A DNA stretch of 64,000 bases, taken from positions 186,001 to 250,000 of the forward strand of contig JAGNLV010000004.1 in assembly GCA_017999435.1 (NCBI GenBank), in the 5' to 3' direction. Source of the stretch: Candidatus Zixiibacteriota bacterium. GTDB lineage: Bacteria; Zixibacteria; MSB-5A5; GN15; FEB-12. Under the pieces are notes generated by a model, which did no database searches, was not told where the DNA came from, and worked only from the letters and a program-made list of their open reading frames with translations. The position numbers were made by a program, and so were the translations under genes. Below, in pieces: positions 56,349-64,000 of this stretch; within the stretch, counting starts at the first letter, position 1; each line of letters opens with the position of its first letter.

Positions 56349-57797
56349 TCACAGGAACGCGAAGAGCGCTTTCTGCGAAAAAGCCAGCAACTGCTGCGGG
56401 AAGAAGCCCAGTCCGAGCGTGCCCGCGGCCGTGACGACCAGGACCACAACCAGCGCCGGCGTGTAGGTGACCGGCGCGAATTCCCGCGCGGCGGCGTCGA
56501 AGTACACTCCCTTCACCAGACGCAGGTAGTAGTAGACCGACAAGAAGGAATTCATCACGCCGATCACGGTCAGCCAGAGGAATCCGGATTTGACGGCGGC
56601 CGAGAAGATGTAGAATTTCCCGAAGAATCCGACAGTGGGGGGGAAACCGGAGAGCGCGAACATGAACAGGGCGAGAGTCGCCGCCAGATACGGATGTTTC
56701 CGACCCATCCCCGGGAGCTCGTCGATCTCGGCTTTGCCGCCGGAGCGTGTCTCCAGCATGGTGACGATGGCGAACGCGCCGAGGTTGAAAAAGGCGTAGG
56801 CGATCAGGTAGAACAGGGCCGAGGAGATGGCGTCCTCTCCCCCCGCGGTCAGGCCCACGAGGATATACCCCGCGTGGGCGATCGAGGAGTACGCCAGCAG
56901 GCGCTTGATGTTGGACTGGCGAAGCGCGAGGACGTTGCCGACCGTCATGGTCAGCACCGCGAGGACCCAGAAGGCGTCGGTGAGGGCCTCCATCGAGGCG
57001 AACCCGAAGACGAACACGCGCAGGAGCGCGGCGAAGCCGGCGGCTTTCGGCCCGACCGAGAAGAACGCGGTCACCGGGGTCGGCGCCCCCTGGTACACGT
57101 CGGGCACCCAGGAGTGGAAGGGCACGGCGGCGACTTTGAAGCCGAACCCGATCAGGATGAGAGCCGCCCCCGCGTACATGTAGGCATCCGAGCGGGACAG
57201 GATGAAGTTGAAGTCGGCGACGATGCGGCGGAGGTCGGTCGTCCCGGCCGCCCCGAACACGAAGGCAATGCCCATGAGCAGGAACGCGCTGGCGAACCCG
57301 CCCATGATGAAATACTTGAGACCCGCCTCGTTGGACTCGAGCGAGCGCTTGGCGAAGCCGGCCATCACATAGAGCGGCACCGACATCAACTCGAGGCCGA
57401 GGAAGAGCACGACCAGGTCGGTGGTATTGGCCATCACCATCATCCCCATGGTCGCCAGCAAAAGGAGGGCGTAGAATTCGGGCCGGTGGTACCCCTTGAC
57501 CGCCAGCCAGCGCTGCGCCATGAGCTGGGCGAGGATCGAGGTGCCGGCGGCGATGACTTTGAAGGCCGAGCCGAAGTTGTCGTTCGTCACCATGCCCCAG
57601 AAGCCCGATCCCTGCCGGCCCCAGGAAGCCGCCGCCAGGGCCAGCGCCACGGACAGGCCGACCAGGCTGAGGCCGGGGCTGAAGCGGCCGAGGCGGCCGA
57701 GATAGCCGGTCAGGAGAATGACCGACGCCGCAATGAGGAGCGCCGTTTCCGGTCCGATCAGGCCGAAGTCAATGCCGGCCGATGTGAGATCTATCAT
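56349..57797 (-). CDS. nuoN: NADH-quinone oxidoreductase subunit N
   Basis: 482-residue Mrp-antiporter-like membrane subunit of complex I. It shows the conserved ALLLLATMGMMVMANTTDLVVLFLGLELMSVPLYV region, a lysine in TM7 (GFGFKVAAVPFHSWVPDVYQGAPTPVTAFFS in part) and DEL-like C-terminal helices. It pumps protons or sodium. Last of the nuo genes in the window, separated from nuoM by a glutaredoxin-like gene, which is unusual. Confidence 0.95.
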   Translation of the reverse strand: MIDLTSAGIDFGLIGPETALLIAASVILLTGYLGRLGRFSPGLSLVGLSVALALAAASWGRQGSGFWGMVTNDNFGSAFKVIAAGTSILAQLMAQRWLAVKGYHRPEFYALLLLATMGMMVMANTTDLVVLFLGLELMSVPLYVMAGFAKRSLESNEAGLKYFIMGGFASAFLLMGIAFVFGAAGTTDLRRIVADFNFILSRSDAYMYAGAALILIGFGFKVAAVPFHSWVPDVYQGAPTPVTAFFSVGPKAAGFAALLRVFVFGFASMEALTDAFWVLAVLTMTVGNVLALRQSNIKRLLAYSSIAHAGYILVGLTAGGEDAISSALFYLIAYAFFNLGAFAIVTMLETRSGGKAEIDELPGMGRKHPYLAATLALFMFALSGFPPTVGFFGKFYIFSAAVKSGFLWLTVIGVMNSFLSVYYYLRLVKGVYFDAAAREFAPVTYTPALVVVLVVTAAGTLGLGFFPQQLLAFSQKALFAFL

Positions 57798-57842
57798 AGC
57801 ATTTCCGAGGGCGGCGCCCGGCCGCCCGCACCGTTAGAAGCC

Positions 57843-58055
57843 TCAGCCGCCGCCGAAGCCTTTGATGACCTGTCCGTTGTCGACGATGACCGGGACGATA
57901 GCCTCGCCGCCGGTCAGGGCAAGCACCTTGTCCCGGGCCCCGGGAGTGCGATGGATGTCGATTTCCGTGAAGCGGATCCCCTGCTCCGCGTAGTGCTTCC
58001 TGGCCGCCGCGCAGTACGGGCAGCCTTCCTTGGTGTACATGACCACGTTGTTCAT
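57843..58055 (-). CDS. Glutaredoxin-like protein embedded in the nuo operon
   Basis: 70 residues with the thioredoxin-fold redox motif CPYC (GCPYCAAARKHY) and the cis-proline segment AIVPVIV, ending GQVIKGFGGG. Size and motifs fit small glutaredoxin/NrdH-like proteins. Its ATG overlaps the nuoM stop (ATGA), so it is translated with complex I. A role in thiol redox of the complex or an unrelated passenger cannot be separated by eye. Confidence 0.85.
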   Translation of the reverse strand: MNNVVMYTKEGCPYCAAARKHYAEQGIRFTEIDIHRTPGARDKVLALTGGEAIVPVIVDNGQVIKGFGGG

Positions 58056-59650
58056 TCCGTACCTCTCTCCGGGGCCCCCAGTCCCACCGTAATCGTGTCG
58101 CCGCGCGGGGAGATATCGACGGCCGGGACCAGGTTTACCCGGAACTGGTCGTCGAGCTGCACCGTCTGCGCGCGCCCGACCCGCGTGAGAACCTGCTGGG
58201 CGGCGGGTTCGATGCGCTCGAAGAAGGGTTTCGGGTAAATGCCGATCCAGAATATGAAGATGACCAGCGGGATCAGGATGATCTTCTCCCGCCAGTCGAC
58301 ATCGGCCAGTTGCGCGTTGGCCGGGTTGGTGACTTTTCCGAAGATGACGCGCTGGTACATCCAGAGCATATAGGCGGCGGCGAAGATCACGCCCGAGGCC
58401 GCCAGGGTGCCGTAGACATAGCTGCGGTCGAACGCGCCGAGGAGTATGAGGAACTCGCCGACGAACCCGTTGGTGAACGGCAGGCCGATCGAGGAGAGGG
58501 CGACGATCATGAAGATGGCCGAGTAGGCCGGCATGACTTTGGCCAGCCCGCCGAATTCCTCAATGAGGCGCGTGTGGCGGCGGTCGTAGATCATCCCCAC
58601 CAGGAGGAACAGGGCGCCCGTGGAAACGCCGTGGTTGACCATCTGCATGATCGCGCCCTGGAGTCCCTGCAGGTTGAGGGCGAAGATCCCCAGCATGATG
58701 AAGCCCATGTGGGAGACCGAGGAGAACGCCACGAGCGATTTCACGTCCCGCTGCACCATCGCCACGAGCGCGCCGTAGATGATCGCGATGACCGACAGCA
58801 CGGCGATGTAGGGGAGGTAGGCCACGGTGGCGTCCGGAAACATCGGCAGGCAGATGCGCACGAAACCGTACGTCCCCATCTTCAGCAGCACGCCCGCGAG
58901 GATGACCGAGCCGGCCGTCGGCGCCTCCACGTGGGCATCGGGCAGCCAGGTGTGGAAGGGAAAGAGCGGGACCTTGATTGCGAAGGCCAGCGCGAAGGCC
59001 CCGAACAACAAGAGCTGCGCCCGGTAGCCGATCGGCATCTCCACGAGCTTGAGCATGTCAAACGAATACTCCCCGGAGTAGCCGTGGTAGGCGAAGAGCA
59101 GCCAGAGGATGCCGACGAGCATGAGGAGCGAGCCGAACATGGTGAAGAGGACGAACTTGATCGCGGCGTACACCCGCCGGGGGCCGCCCCACAGACCGAT
59201 GATGAAATACATCGGGACCAGCATGATCTCCCAGAACACGTAGAACAGGAAGAGATCCAGTGACACGAACACGCCGATCATCCCCACCTGCAGCAGGAGC
59301 ATCGAGAGATAGTACCCCTTCACCCCCTTGGTGATCGAGTTCCACGAGGCGAGGATGGCCAGAACGGTCAGGACGGTCGTCAGCGCGATCAGCAGCAGCG
59401 AGATGCCGTCGATCCCGAGGTGGTAGTGGATGCCCAGCCCGGTGATCCACGGGATGTCGACTTCGAACTGCATCCCCAGCGCCATCGGGTCGAACATTGA
59501 CCAGAGGAAGAACGACAGGAGCATGGTGATGACGGCCACGATGAGCGCGACCGCCTTGATCGTGTCGTGCCGTTCCTTCGGCGCCAGCAGGAGAGCGACA
59601 ATCCCGACGAGCGGGAAGAATGTGACGTAGGTCAGAATTTGATTTTCCAT
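58052..59650 (-). CDS. nuoM: NADH-quinone oxidoreductase subunit M
   Basis: 532-residue antiporter-like subunit with the family blocks ITGLGIHYHLGIDGISLLLIALTTVLT, FYVFWEIMLVPMYFIIGLWGG (containing the TM5 Glu), KVPLFPFHTWLPDAHVEAPTAGSVILAGVLLKMG and LVAFSSVSHMGFIMLG. ATG 59650 gives the normal N-terminus MENQILTYVTFFPL; the frame stays open for 58 more codons of Arg/Pro-rich sequence that is rejected. Overlaps nuoL by 19 bp. Confidence 0.95.
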   Translation of the reverse strand: MENQILTYVTFFPLVGIVALLLAPKERHDTIKAVALIVAVITMLLSFFLWSMFDPMALGMQFEVDIPWITGLGIHYHLGIDGISLLLIALTTVLTVLAILASWNSITKGVKGYYLSMLLLQVGMIGVFVSLDLFLFYVFWEIMLVPMYFIIGLWGGPRRVYAAIKFVLFTMFGSLLMLVGILWLLFAYHGYSGEYSFDMLKLVEMPIGYRAQLLLFGAFALAFAIKVPLFPFHTWLPDAHVEAPTAGSVILAGVLLKMGTYGFVRICLPMFPDATVAYLPYIAVLSVIAIIYGALVAMVQRDVKSLVAFSSVSHMGFIMLGIFALNLQGLQGAIMQMVNHGVSTGALFLLVGMIYDRRHTRLIEEFGGLAKVMPAYSAIFMIVALSSIGLPFTNGFVGEFLILLGAFDRSYVYGTLAASGVIFAAAYMLWMYQRVIFGKVTNPANAQLADVDWREKIILIPLVIFIFWIGIYPKPFFERIEPAAQQVLTRVGRAQTVQLDDQFRVNLVPAVDISPRGDTITVGLGAPERGTE

Positions 59651-61596
59651 CCCCAATCCATTGCAAAGTAGGCGACCAGGAGGACGACGCCGAGCACGAA
59701 GAGCGTGGCGTAGCTCCGGACGCGGCCGGTCTGGAGGCGGCGAACACCCTCGGACAGGCCCTGGTAGGCCGCAGCGCTGCCGTTGGCGAGTCCGTCGATC
59801 ACGATCACATCCACGAACTTCCACAGGAACATCGATAACCCGACCAGGGGCCGGACGATCACGGCCAAATAGATCTCATCGACGTAGTACTTGTTGACCA
59901 GGAGGCGGTGCAGACCGGAGAGGCGCTCCCGCCAGCGGGTGGCCAGCTCCGTCCGCTTGCGGTAGAACAGGTGCGCGCCATAGATGGCCAGGAGCACGAG
60001 GGCCACGGAGGCGCCCATGAGGGCAAGCTCCATCCCGGTCCCGTAGCCGCCGGCCGAGGCGTGCACCGTCTCCGGCGCCGCTTCCCCCCCGCCGCCGGCC
60101 ATCACCGGTTCCAGCCAGCGCTCGAACCAGTTGGTCGCGCCGAAGACGTGCGGGATGCCGACATATCCGCCGACCACCGACAGCACCGCAAGGATCACCA
60201 GCGGAACCGTCATCGACCGGGGGAACTCGTGGAGGTGGTCCTTCGTGTGCTGGTCCATCCGCTCTTTTCCGAAGAAGGTCAGGAAGACCAGGCGGAACAT
60301 GTAAAAGGCGGTGAGACCGGCAGTGGCGAAGCCGATCACCCAGAACAGCGGGTGGCCGTGGGCCGACGAGAACGATTTCCAGAGGATCTCGTCCTTGCTG
60401 AAGAATCCTGAGAAGCCGGGGATGCCGGCGATCGCCAGGGTGGCGACGAGCATGGTGGCGTAGGTCACCGGCAGATGTTTCCGCAGTCCGCCCATCTCGC
60501 GCATGTCCTGTTTGTCGCTCATCGCATGGATGACCGAACCGGCGCCGAGGAAGAGCAGGGCTTTGAAGAAGGCATGGGTCATCAGGTGGAAGATGCCGGC
60601 CGTGAACGAGGCTACGCCGCAGGCGAGGAACATGTAGCCGAGCTGGCTGACCGTCGAGTAGGCGAGGACGCGCTTGATGTCGTTCTGGGCCAGGCCGATG
60701 GTCGCGGCGACGAAGGCGGTCGCGGCGCCGATGACCGCCACCACGAGCAGGGCGTCGGAGGCGAGGCTGTACAGCACATTCGTCCGCGCGATCATGTAGA
60801 CGCCCGCGGTCACCATCGTGGCGGCGTGAATGAGCGCCGACACCGGCGTCGGGCCCTCCATGGCGTCGGGCAGCCAGACATAGAGCGGGATCTGCGCCGA
60901 TTTCCCGGTCGCGCCAAGGAAGAGCAGGAGGCAGACGGCGGTGATGAGGCCGCCTCCGGCGGTGAACACCGCGGGCGCCGCCTCACTCACGGTGGGGAAA
61001 TGGAGCGACCCGACCTGCCAGAAAATGAGGAACATCCCCAGGAGGAAACCGAAGTCGCCGATGCGGTTGACGAGGAATGCCTTCTTCCCCGCGTCCGCCG
61101 CCGACTGCCGTTCGTACCAGAAACCGATAAGCAGGTAGGAGCAGAGGCCGACCCCCTCCCAGCCGACGAACATGAGCAGGAAGTTGTCGGCGAGCACGAG
61201 CGTGAGCATCGCGAACATGAACAGGTTGAGGTAGGCGAAGAACCGTCCGAACCCCGGGTCGTGGGCCATGTAGCCGGTCGCGTAGACGTGGATGAGGAAT
61301 CCCACGCCGGTCACCACGAGGATCATCACGGCGGAGAGCGGGTCGAGCAGGAAGCCGATGTTGACGTTGAAATTGCCGGAGGGGATCCAGGTGAAGAGGG
61401 TTTGCTCGATCATCCGCATCGCCGGCGGCAGCGCCCGCAGCTCGAAGAAAGCCAACACCGAGAGGATGAAGGCTCCGCCCACCGACGCGCAGGCGACGGC
61501 GTTGACGGCGGGGCGGCGGAGTCGGCCCAGGAGCAGCCCGTTGACGACGAAGCCGATCAGCGGCAAAAGCGGTATGAGAAACAGGTAATCCGACAT
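59632..61596 (-). CDS. nuoL: NADH-quinone oxidoreductase subunit L
   Basis: 654-residue antiporter-like subunit with the long C-terminal amphipathic helix HL expected of NuoL. Family blocks include FAYLNLFMFAMLTLVLADNFLLMFVGWEGVGLCSYLLIGFWYE, TGKSAQIPLYVWLPDAMEGPTPVSALIHAATMVTAGVYMIAR and LVNRIGDFGFLLGMFLIF (short parts visible). Located 13 bp after nuoK in normal operon order. Confidence 0.96.
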   Translation of the reverse strand: MSDYLFLIPLLPLIGFVVNGLLLGRLRRPAVNAVACASVGGAFILSVLAFFELRALPPAMRMIEQTLFTWIPSGNFNVNIGFLLDPLSAVMILVVTGVGFLIHVYATGYMAHDPGFGRFFAYLNLFMFAMLTLVLADNFLLMFVGWEGVGLCSYLLIGFWYERQSAADAGKKAFLVNRIGDFGFLLGMFLIFWQVGSLHFPTVSEAAPAVFTAGGGLITAVCLLLFLGATGKSAQIPLYVWLPDAMEGPTPVSALIHAATMVTAGVYMIARTNVLYSLASDALLVVAVIGAATAFVAATIGLAQNDIKRVLAYSTVSQLGYMFLACGVASFTAGIFHLMTHAFFKALLFLGAGSVIHAMSDKQDMREMGGLRKHLPVTYATMLVATLAIAGIPGFSGFFSKDEILWKSFSSAHGHPLFWVIGFATAGLTAFYMFRLVFLTFFGKERMDQHTKDHLHEFPRSMTVPLVILAVLSVVGGYVGIPHVFGATNWFERWLEPVMAGGGGEAAPETVHASAGGYGTGMELALMGASVALVLLAIYGAHLFYRKRTELATRWRERLSGLHRLLVNKYYVDEIYLAVIVRPLVGLSMFLWKFVDVIVIDGLANGSAAAYQGLSEGVRRLQTGRVRSYATLFVLGVVLLVAYFAMDWGWKIKF

Positions 61597-61609
61597 AGCG
61601 TCCCCGGCC

Positions 61610-61912
61610 CTACCATTTCAACAGGTTGAACCGGTCGATGTTTATCGAGTCCCGGTTGCGGAACACGGTGAGCACCATGGCCAGTCCCACGGCCGCCTCG
61701 GCCGCGGCCACGGTCAGCACGAGGAACACGAACGCGTGGCCGTCCATGACATTGAGCGCGCGCGAGAAGGCGATCAGGGCGAGGTTGGCCGCGTTGAGCA
61801 TGAGCTCGATGCTCATGATCAGGATAATCATGTTGCGGGAGGCGAGCACGCCGATCGTGCCGATCCCGAAGAGCACGGCCGCGACAATCAGGTATGCGGA
61901 AACCGGAACCAT
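61610..61912 (-). CDS. nuoK: NADH-quinone oxidoreductase subunit K
   Basis: 100 residues, three membrane helices, with the conserved Glu in IELMLNAANLALIAF and AAAEAAVGLAMVLTVFR. Both glutamates lie in the membrane proton path in characterised complexes. It starts one base after the nuoJ stop (61914) and precedes nuoL. Confidence 0.95.
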   Translation of the reverse strand: MVPVSAYLIVAAVLFGIGTIGVLASRNMIILIMSIELMLNAANLALIAFSRALNVMDGHAFVFLVLTVAAAEAAVGLAMVLTVFRNRDSINIDRFNLLKW

Positions 61913-61913
61913 G

Positions 61914-62519
61914 CTAGGACTCCACCTTGTGCGTTTGCGGCGGGGCGTCCTCGGCGCGGCCGCGCGTCTCGGCGCCGGCCGGCGGCCCCTCCGCCCGGTC
62001 GCGCTTGGCGATCGCCACCGCTCCGACGACCGCCGCCAACAGCAGCGCCGCCGTCAATTCGAAGGGATACAGGTAGCGCGTGAACAGGAGGCCGGCCGTG
62101 TGCTCCACCGAACCGAAATCGTCGGCAACCGCCCCGCCGGCGAAGACGCCGACGACGGCGGTTTCGGCGAAGAATCCCGCCCGGATGACAAACACCAGTT
62201 CGACCACGAAGAGCAGCGAGACGAGGTACTTGGTCAGCCGGCTGAGCGGGGCCGACCCCTCGCCGAGATCCTCCCGCCCGCGGAGATTGAGGAGCATGAT
62301 GACGAAGAGGAACAAAACGAGGATAGCGCCGGCATAGACGATCACGAGGACGGCGCCCATGAAGGCCGTTCCGAGCTGGATGTACAGGACAGCCTGGGCG
62401 ATGAGCGAGACGATCAGGTAGAGCACCGAGGCCACCGGGTTGCGCTGGACGATCATCATGGTGGCGCCGAACACGGCCACCACCGCCGAGAGCACGAATA
62501 TGATTGCGTCGAGACTCAT
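61914..62519 (-). CDS. nuoJ: NADH-quinone oxidoreductase subunit J
   Basis: 201 residues, five membrane helices, with the typical QAVLYIQLGTAFMGAVLVIVYAGAILVLFLFVIMLL segment (the pi-bulge helix TM3). The C-terminal tail is longer than average and polar. Overlaps nuoI by 4 bp (ATGA). Confidence 0.93.
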   Translation of the reverse strand: MSLDAIIFVLSAVVAVFGATMMIVQRNPVASVLYLIVSLIAQAVLYIQLGTAFMGAVLVIVYAGAILVLFLFVIMLLNLRGREDLGEGSAPLSRLTKYLVSLLFVVELVFVIRAGFFAETAVVGVFAGGAVADDFGSVEHTAGLLFTRYLYPFELTAALLLAAVVGAVAIAKRDRAEGPPAGAETRGRAEDAPPQTHKVES

Positions 62520-63022
62520 CGCACCTTGTCCGCCACCCCGTACACCTTGCGCACCCGCCGGTAGAGTCTCTTGAAGGGGTTGTCTCTGCGCGGGTGCGCG
62601 ACGAGCATGTCGTCTTTCTTCCAGATAAATGAACTCTTGTCGCTGCTGGAGAATTCATAGTCCTGGCCGAGGAAGATCGCTTCCTCGGGGCAGGCTTCCT
62701 CGCAGTAGCCGCAGAAGATGCAGCGGAGGAGGTTGATTTCGTAAGTGCGGGCGCGCCGCTCCCCCTTCTCGTTCTCCTCCGGTTCCATGTAGATGGCGTC
62801 GGCCGGACAGGCGGCGGCGCACAGACCGCAGCAGACGCACCGCTCGGTGCCGTCGTCATACCGTTCGAGGTAGTGGCGGCCGCGGTAGCGCGGCGCCATC
62901 GGCCGCTTCTGCCGGGGATAATCGACCGTCACCGGCTTCTTGAACAGATGTTTCAGCGTGATCAGCAGGCCCTTCGGGGTCTTGATCACGGCGTTGGTCA
63001 AGGCAGTCAGTACGTCCTTCAT
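62516..63022 (-). CDS. nuoI: NADH-quinone oxidoreductase subunit I
   Basis: 168 residues, peripheral subunit with two 4Fe-4S motifs (CVCCGLCAAACP and CIFCGYCEEACP) that carry electrons toward quinone. The N-terminal helical part (GLLITLKHLFKKPVTVDYP) contacts the membrane arm. Lies 18 bp after nuoH. Confidence 0.95.
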   Translation of the reverse strand: MKDVLTALTNAVIKTPKGLLITLKHLFKKPVTVDYPRQKRPMAPRYRGRHYLERYDDGTERCVCCGLCAAACPADAIYMEPEENEKGERRARTYEINLLRCIFCGYCEEACPEEAIFLGQDYEFSSSDKSSFIWKKDDMLVAHPRRDNPFKRLYRRVRKVYGVADKVR

Positions 63023-63040
63023 GGCATGCGACCTCTCTCC

Positions 63041-64000
63041 TTAGAGCATCACAAACGCCGCCGTCACCAGCGAGTTGAGCAGCGCCAGCGGGAACAGCAC
63101 TTTCCACCCGAACGCCATGAGCTGGTCATAGCGGAACCGGGGGAAGGTCGCCCGCAGCCAAATATAGAGGAACATGAACGCCAGCACTTTCAAAAAGAAC
63201 CAGAGGAACGGCGGCAGAAACGGCCCCTGCCAGCCTCCGAAGAAGATCGTCGTCCCCACGCAGGAGACGGCGATCATGGCCCCGTACTCGCTGATGAAGA
63301 AGGTGGCAAAGCGCATCGACGAGTACTCTGTGTGGTATCCCGCCACGAGCTCGCTCTCGGCCTCGGGGAGGTCGAACGGGGCGCGGTTGGTCTCAGCCAC
63401 CGCGCAGGTCAGGTAGAGGAGAAACCCGAGCGGCTGCTTCCAGATGAACCAGTCGGCGATCGACGCCTGCTGCTCCACCAACTCGCGCATCGAGAGGGTG
63501 TTGGCGATCAGGATTACCCCGACAATGGTCAGGCCGTAGCTGATTTCGTAGGAGATCATCTGGGCCGAGGACCGGACGCCTCCGAGGAGCGAGTACTTGG
63601 AGCCCGAGGACCACCCGGCGAGCACGATACCGTACACGCCGAGGGAGGTCACCGCGAAGACCCACAGGATGCCTATGTTGAGATCGGAGATGACGCCCTG
63701 GATCGGGCGGCCGAACAGCTCGAAATCGGCGGTGAACGGAATGACGGCGAAAGTCAGCATCGCGGGGACGAACGAGGCGATCGGGGCCAGCGTGTAGGTC
63801 ACCCGCTCGGCGTTGGCCGGCACGACGTCCTCTTTGAAGATGAGTTTGACGGCGTCGGCCAGCGGCTGCAACAGGCCGTAGGGACCGGCGTAGGACGGGC
63901 CGATGCGGTGCTGGAGGTGTCCGAGCACCTTGCGCTCCATGTAAGTGGCGTAGGCGCATCCGGTCAGCACCGCGACCAGAACTGCGAGAACTTTCACCGC
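63041..64000 (-). CDS. nuoH: NADH-quinone oxidoreductase subunit H (5' end outside window)
   Basis: At least 319 residues of the quinone-site membrane subunit. The conserved ERKVLGHLQHRIGPSYAGPYGLLQPLADAVKLIFKED and CAVAETNRAPFDLPEAESELVAGYHTEYSSMRF segments (short parts) are diagnostic. The frame is still open at position 64000; the GTG at 63995-63997 is not taken as start because the first membrane helix seems incomplete. Confidence 0.95.
   Translation of the reverse strand, partial: AVKVLAVLVAVLTGCAYATYMERKVLGHLQHRIGPSYAGPYGLLQPLADAVKLIFKEDVVPANAERVTYTLAPIASFVPAMLTFAVIPFTADFELFGRPIQGVISDLNIGILWVFAVTSLGVYGIVLAGWSSGSKYSLLGGVRSSAQMISYEISYGLTIVGVILIANTLSMRELVEQQASIADWFIWKQPLGFLLYLTCAVAETNRAPFDLPEAESELVAGYHTEYSSMRFATFFISEYGAMIAVSCVGTTIFFGGWQGPFLPPFLWFFLKVLAFMFLYIWLRATFPRFRYDQLMAFGWKVLFPLALLNSLVTAAFVML

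Noticed and set aside
1-64000. CRISPR arrays, insertion sequences, integrative elements
   Set aside because: No spaced direct repeats, transposase motifs, terminal inverted repeats with target duplications, or composition breaks were seen.

Overview
The window is about 64 kb of GC-rich (roughly two-thirds G+C) bacterial chromosome, coding-dense, with no rRNA, recognisable tRNA, CRISPR array, transposase or phage block. An Omp85 protein next to a TamB homologue, AsmA, lipoproteins, HslUV, a B. subtilis-type PurF, a complex I operon and a ferredoxin-dependent 2-oxoacid oxidoreductase indicate a diderm, probably anaerobic or facultative bacterium. The promoters I can read combine TTGACA with a -10 that often resembles the TAnnTTTG element of Bacteroidetes. 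Together these suggest a member of the FCB superphylum (a Zixibacteria-like candidate phylum is my best guess). The assignment is inference; no marker gene settles it.

Layout. 1-6053 (minus): hslU (cut), hslV, xerC, topA, rpoZ, gmk, yicC. 6219-14539 (minus): a degenerate sensor-kinase-like protein, an AsmA-family protein, a UPF0173 metal hydrolase, and mnmA with its sulfur donor, a cysteine desulfurase. 14660-22597 (minus): Omp85/TamA-like and TamB-like proteins with an overlapping carboxymuconolactone-decarboxylase-like gene, a short citrate-synthase/citryl-CoA-lyase-like enzyme and a peptidase-like lipoprotein. 22862-29928 (plus): one operon running from a P-loop ATPase through KorDABC to NuoE/F/G-like electron-transfer subunits and a ferredoxin, closed by a strong terminator. 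It looks like an oxoacid oxidation module wired to NAD(P). 30013-31863 (minus): a secreted fibre-like protein.

32290-46232 (plus) is a signalling region. It holds an anti-anti-sigma factor, RsbW-like kinase and RsbU-like phosphatase, a Nudix hydrolase, an NtrY-like kinase with an NtrC-like sigma54 activator, a bactofilin-like/Omp85 hybrid outer-membrane protein that appears to have its own sigma54 promoter and enhancer dyad, a small exported protein, and an operon of a GAF/PAS histidine kinase with a Ser/Thr kinase-TPR protein.

46255-48895 (minus) is the most novel part. An unannotated 35-residue glycine-rich peptide gene has its own promoter, perfect Shine-Dalgarno and terminator. Just upstream of it is a single-chain PqqD-like / M50 zinc protease / HlyD adaptor protein. 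I read this as a minimal peptide maturation and export system resembling RiPP loci but without a visible modifying enzyme.

48945-56265 holds a CLC channel, an FAD oxidoreductase, two exported proteins, a GAF protein with a histidine-kinase dimerisation helix but no ATPase, and purF. 56349-64000 (minus) is the distal part of a nuo operon (nuoH, I, J, K, L, M, N) with a glutaredoxin-like gene embedded between nuoM and nuoN.
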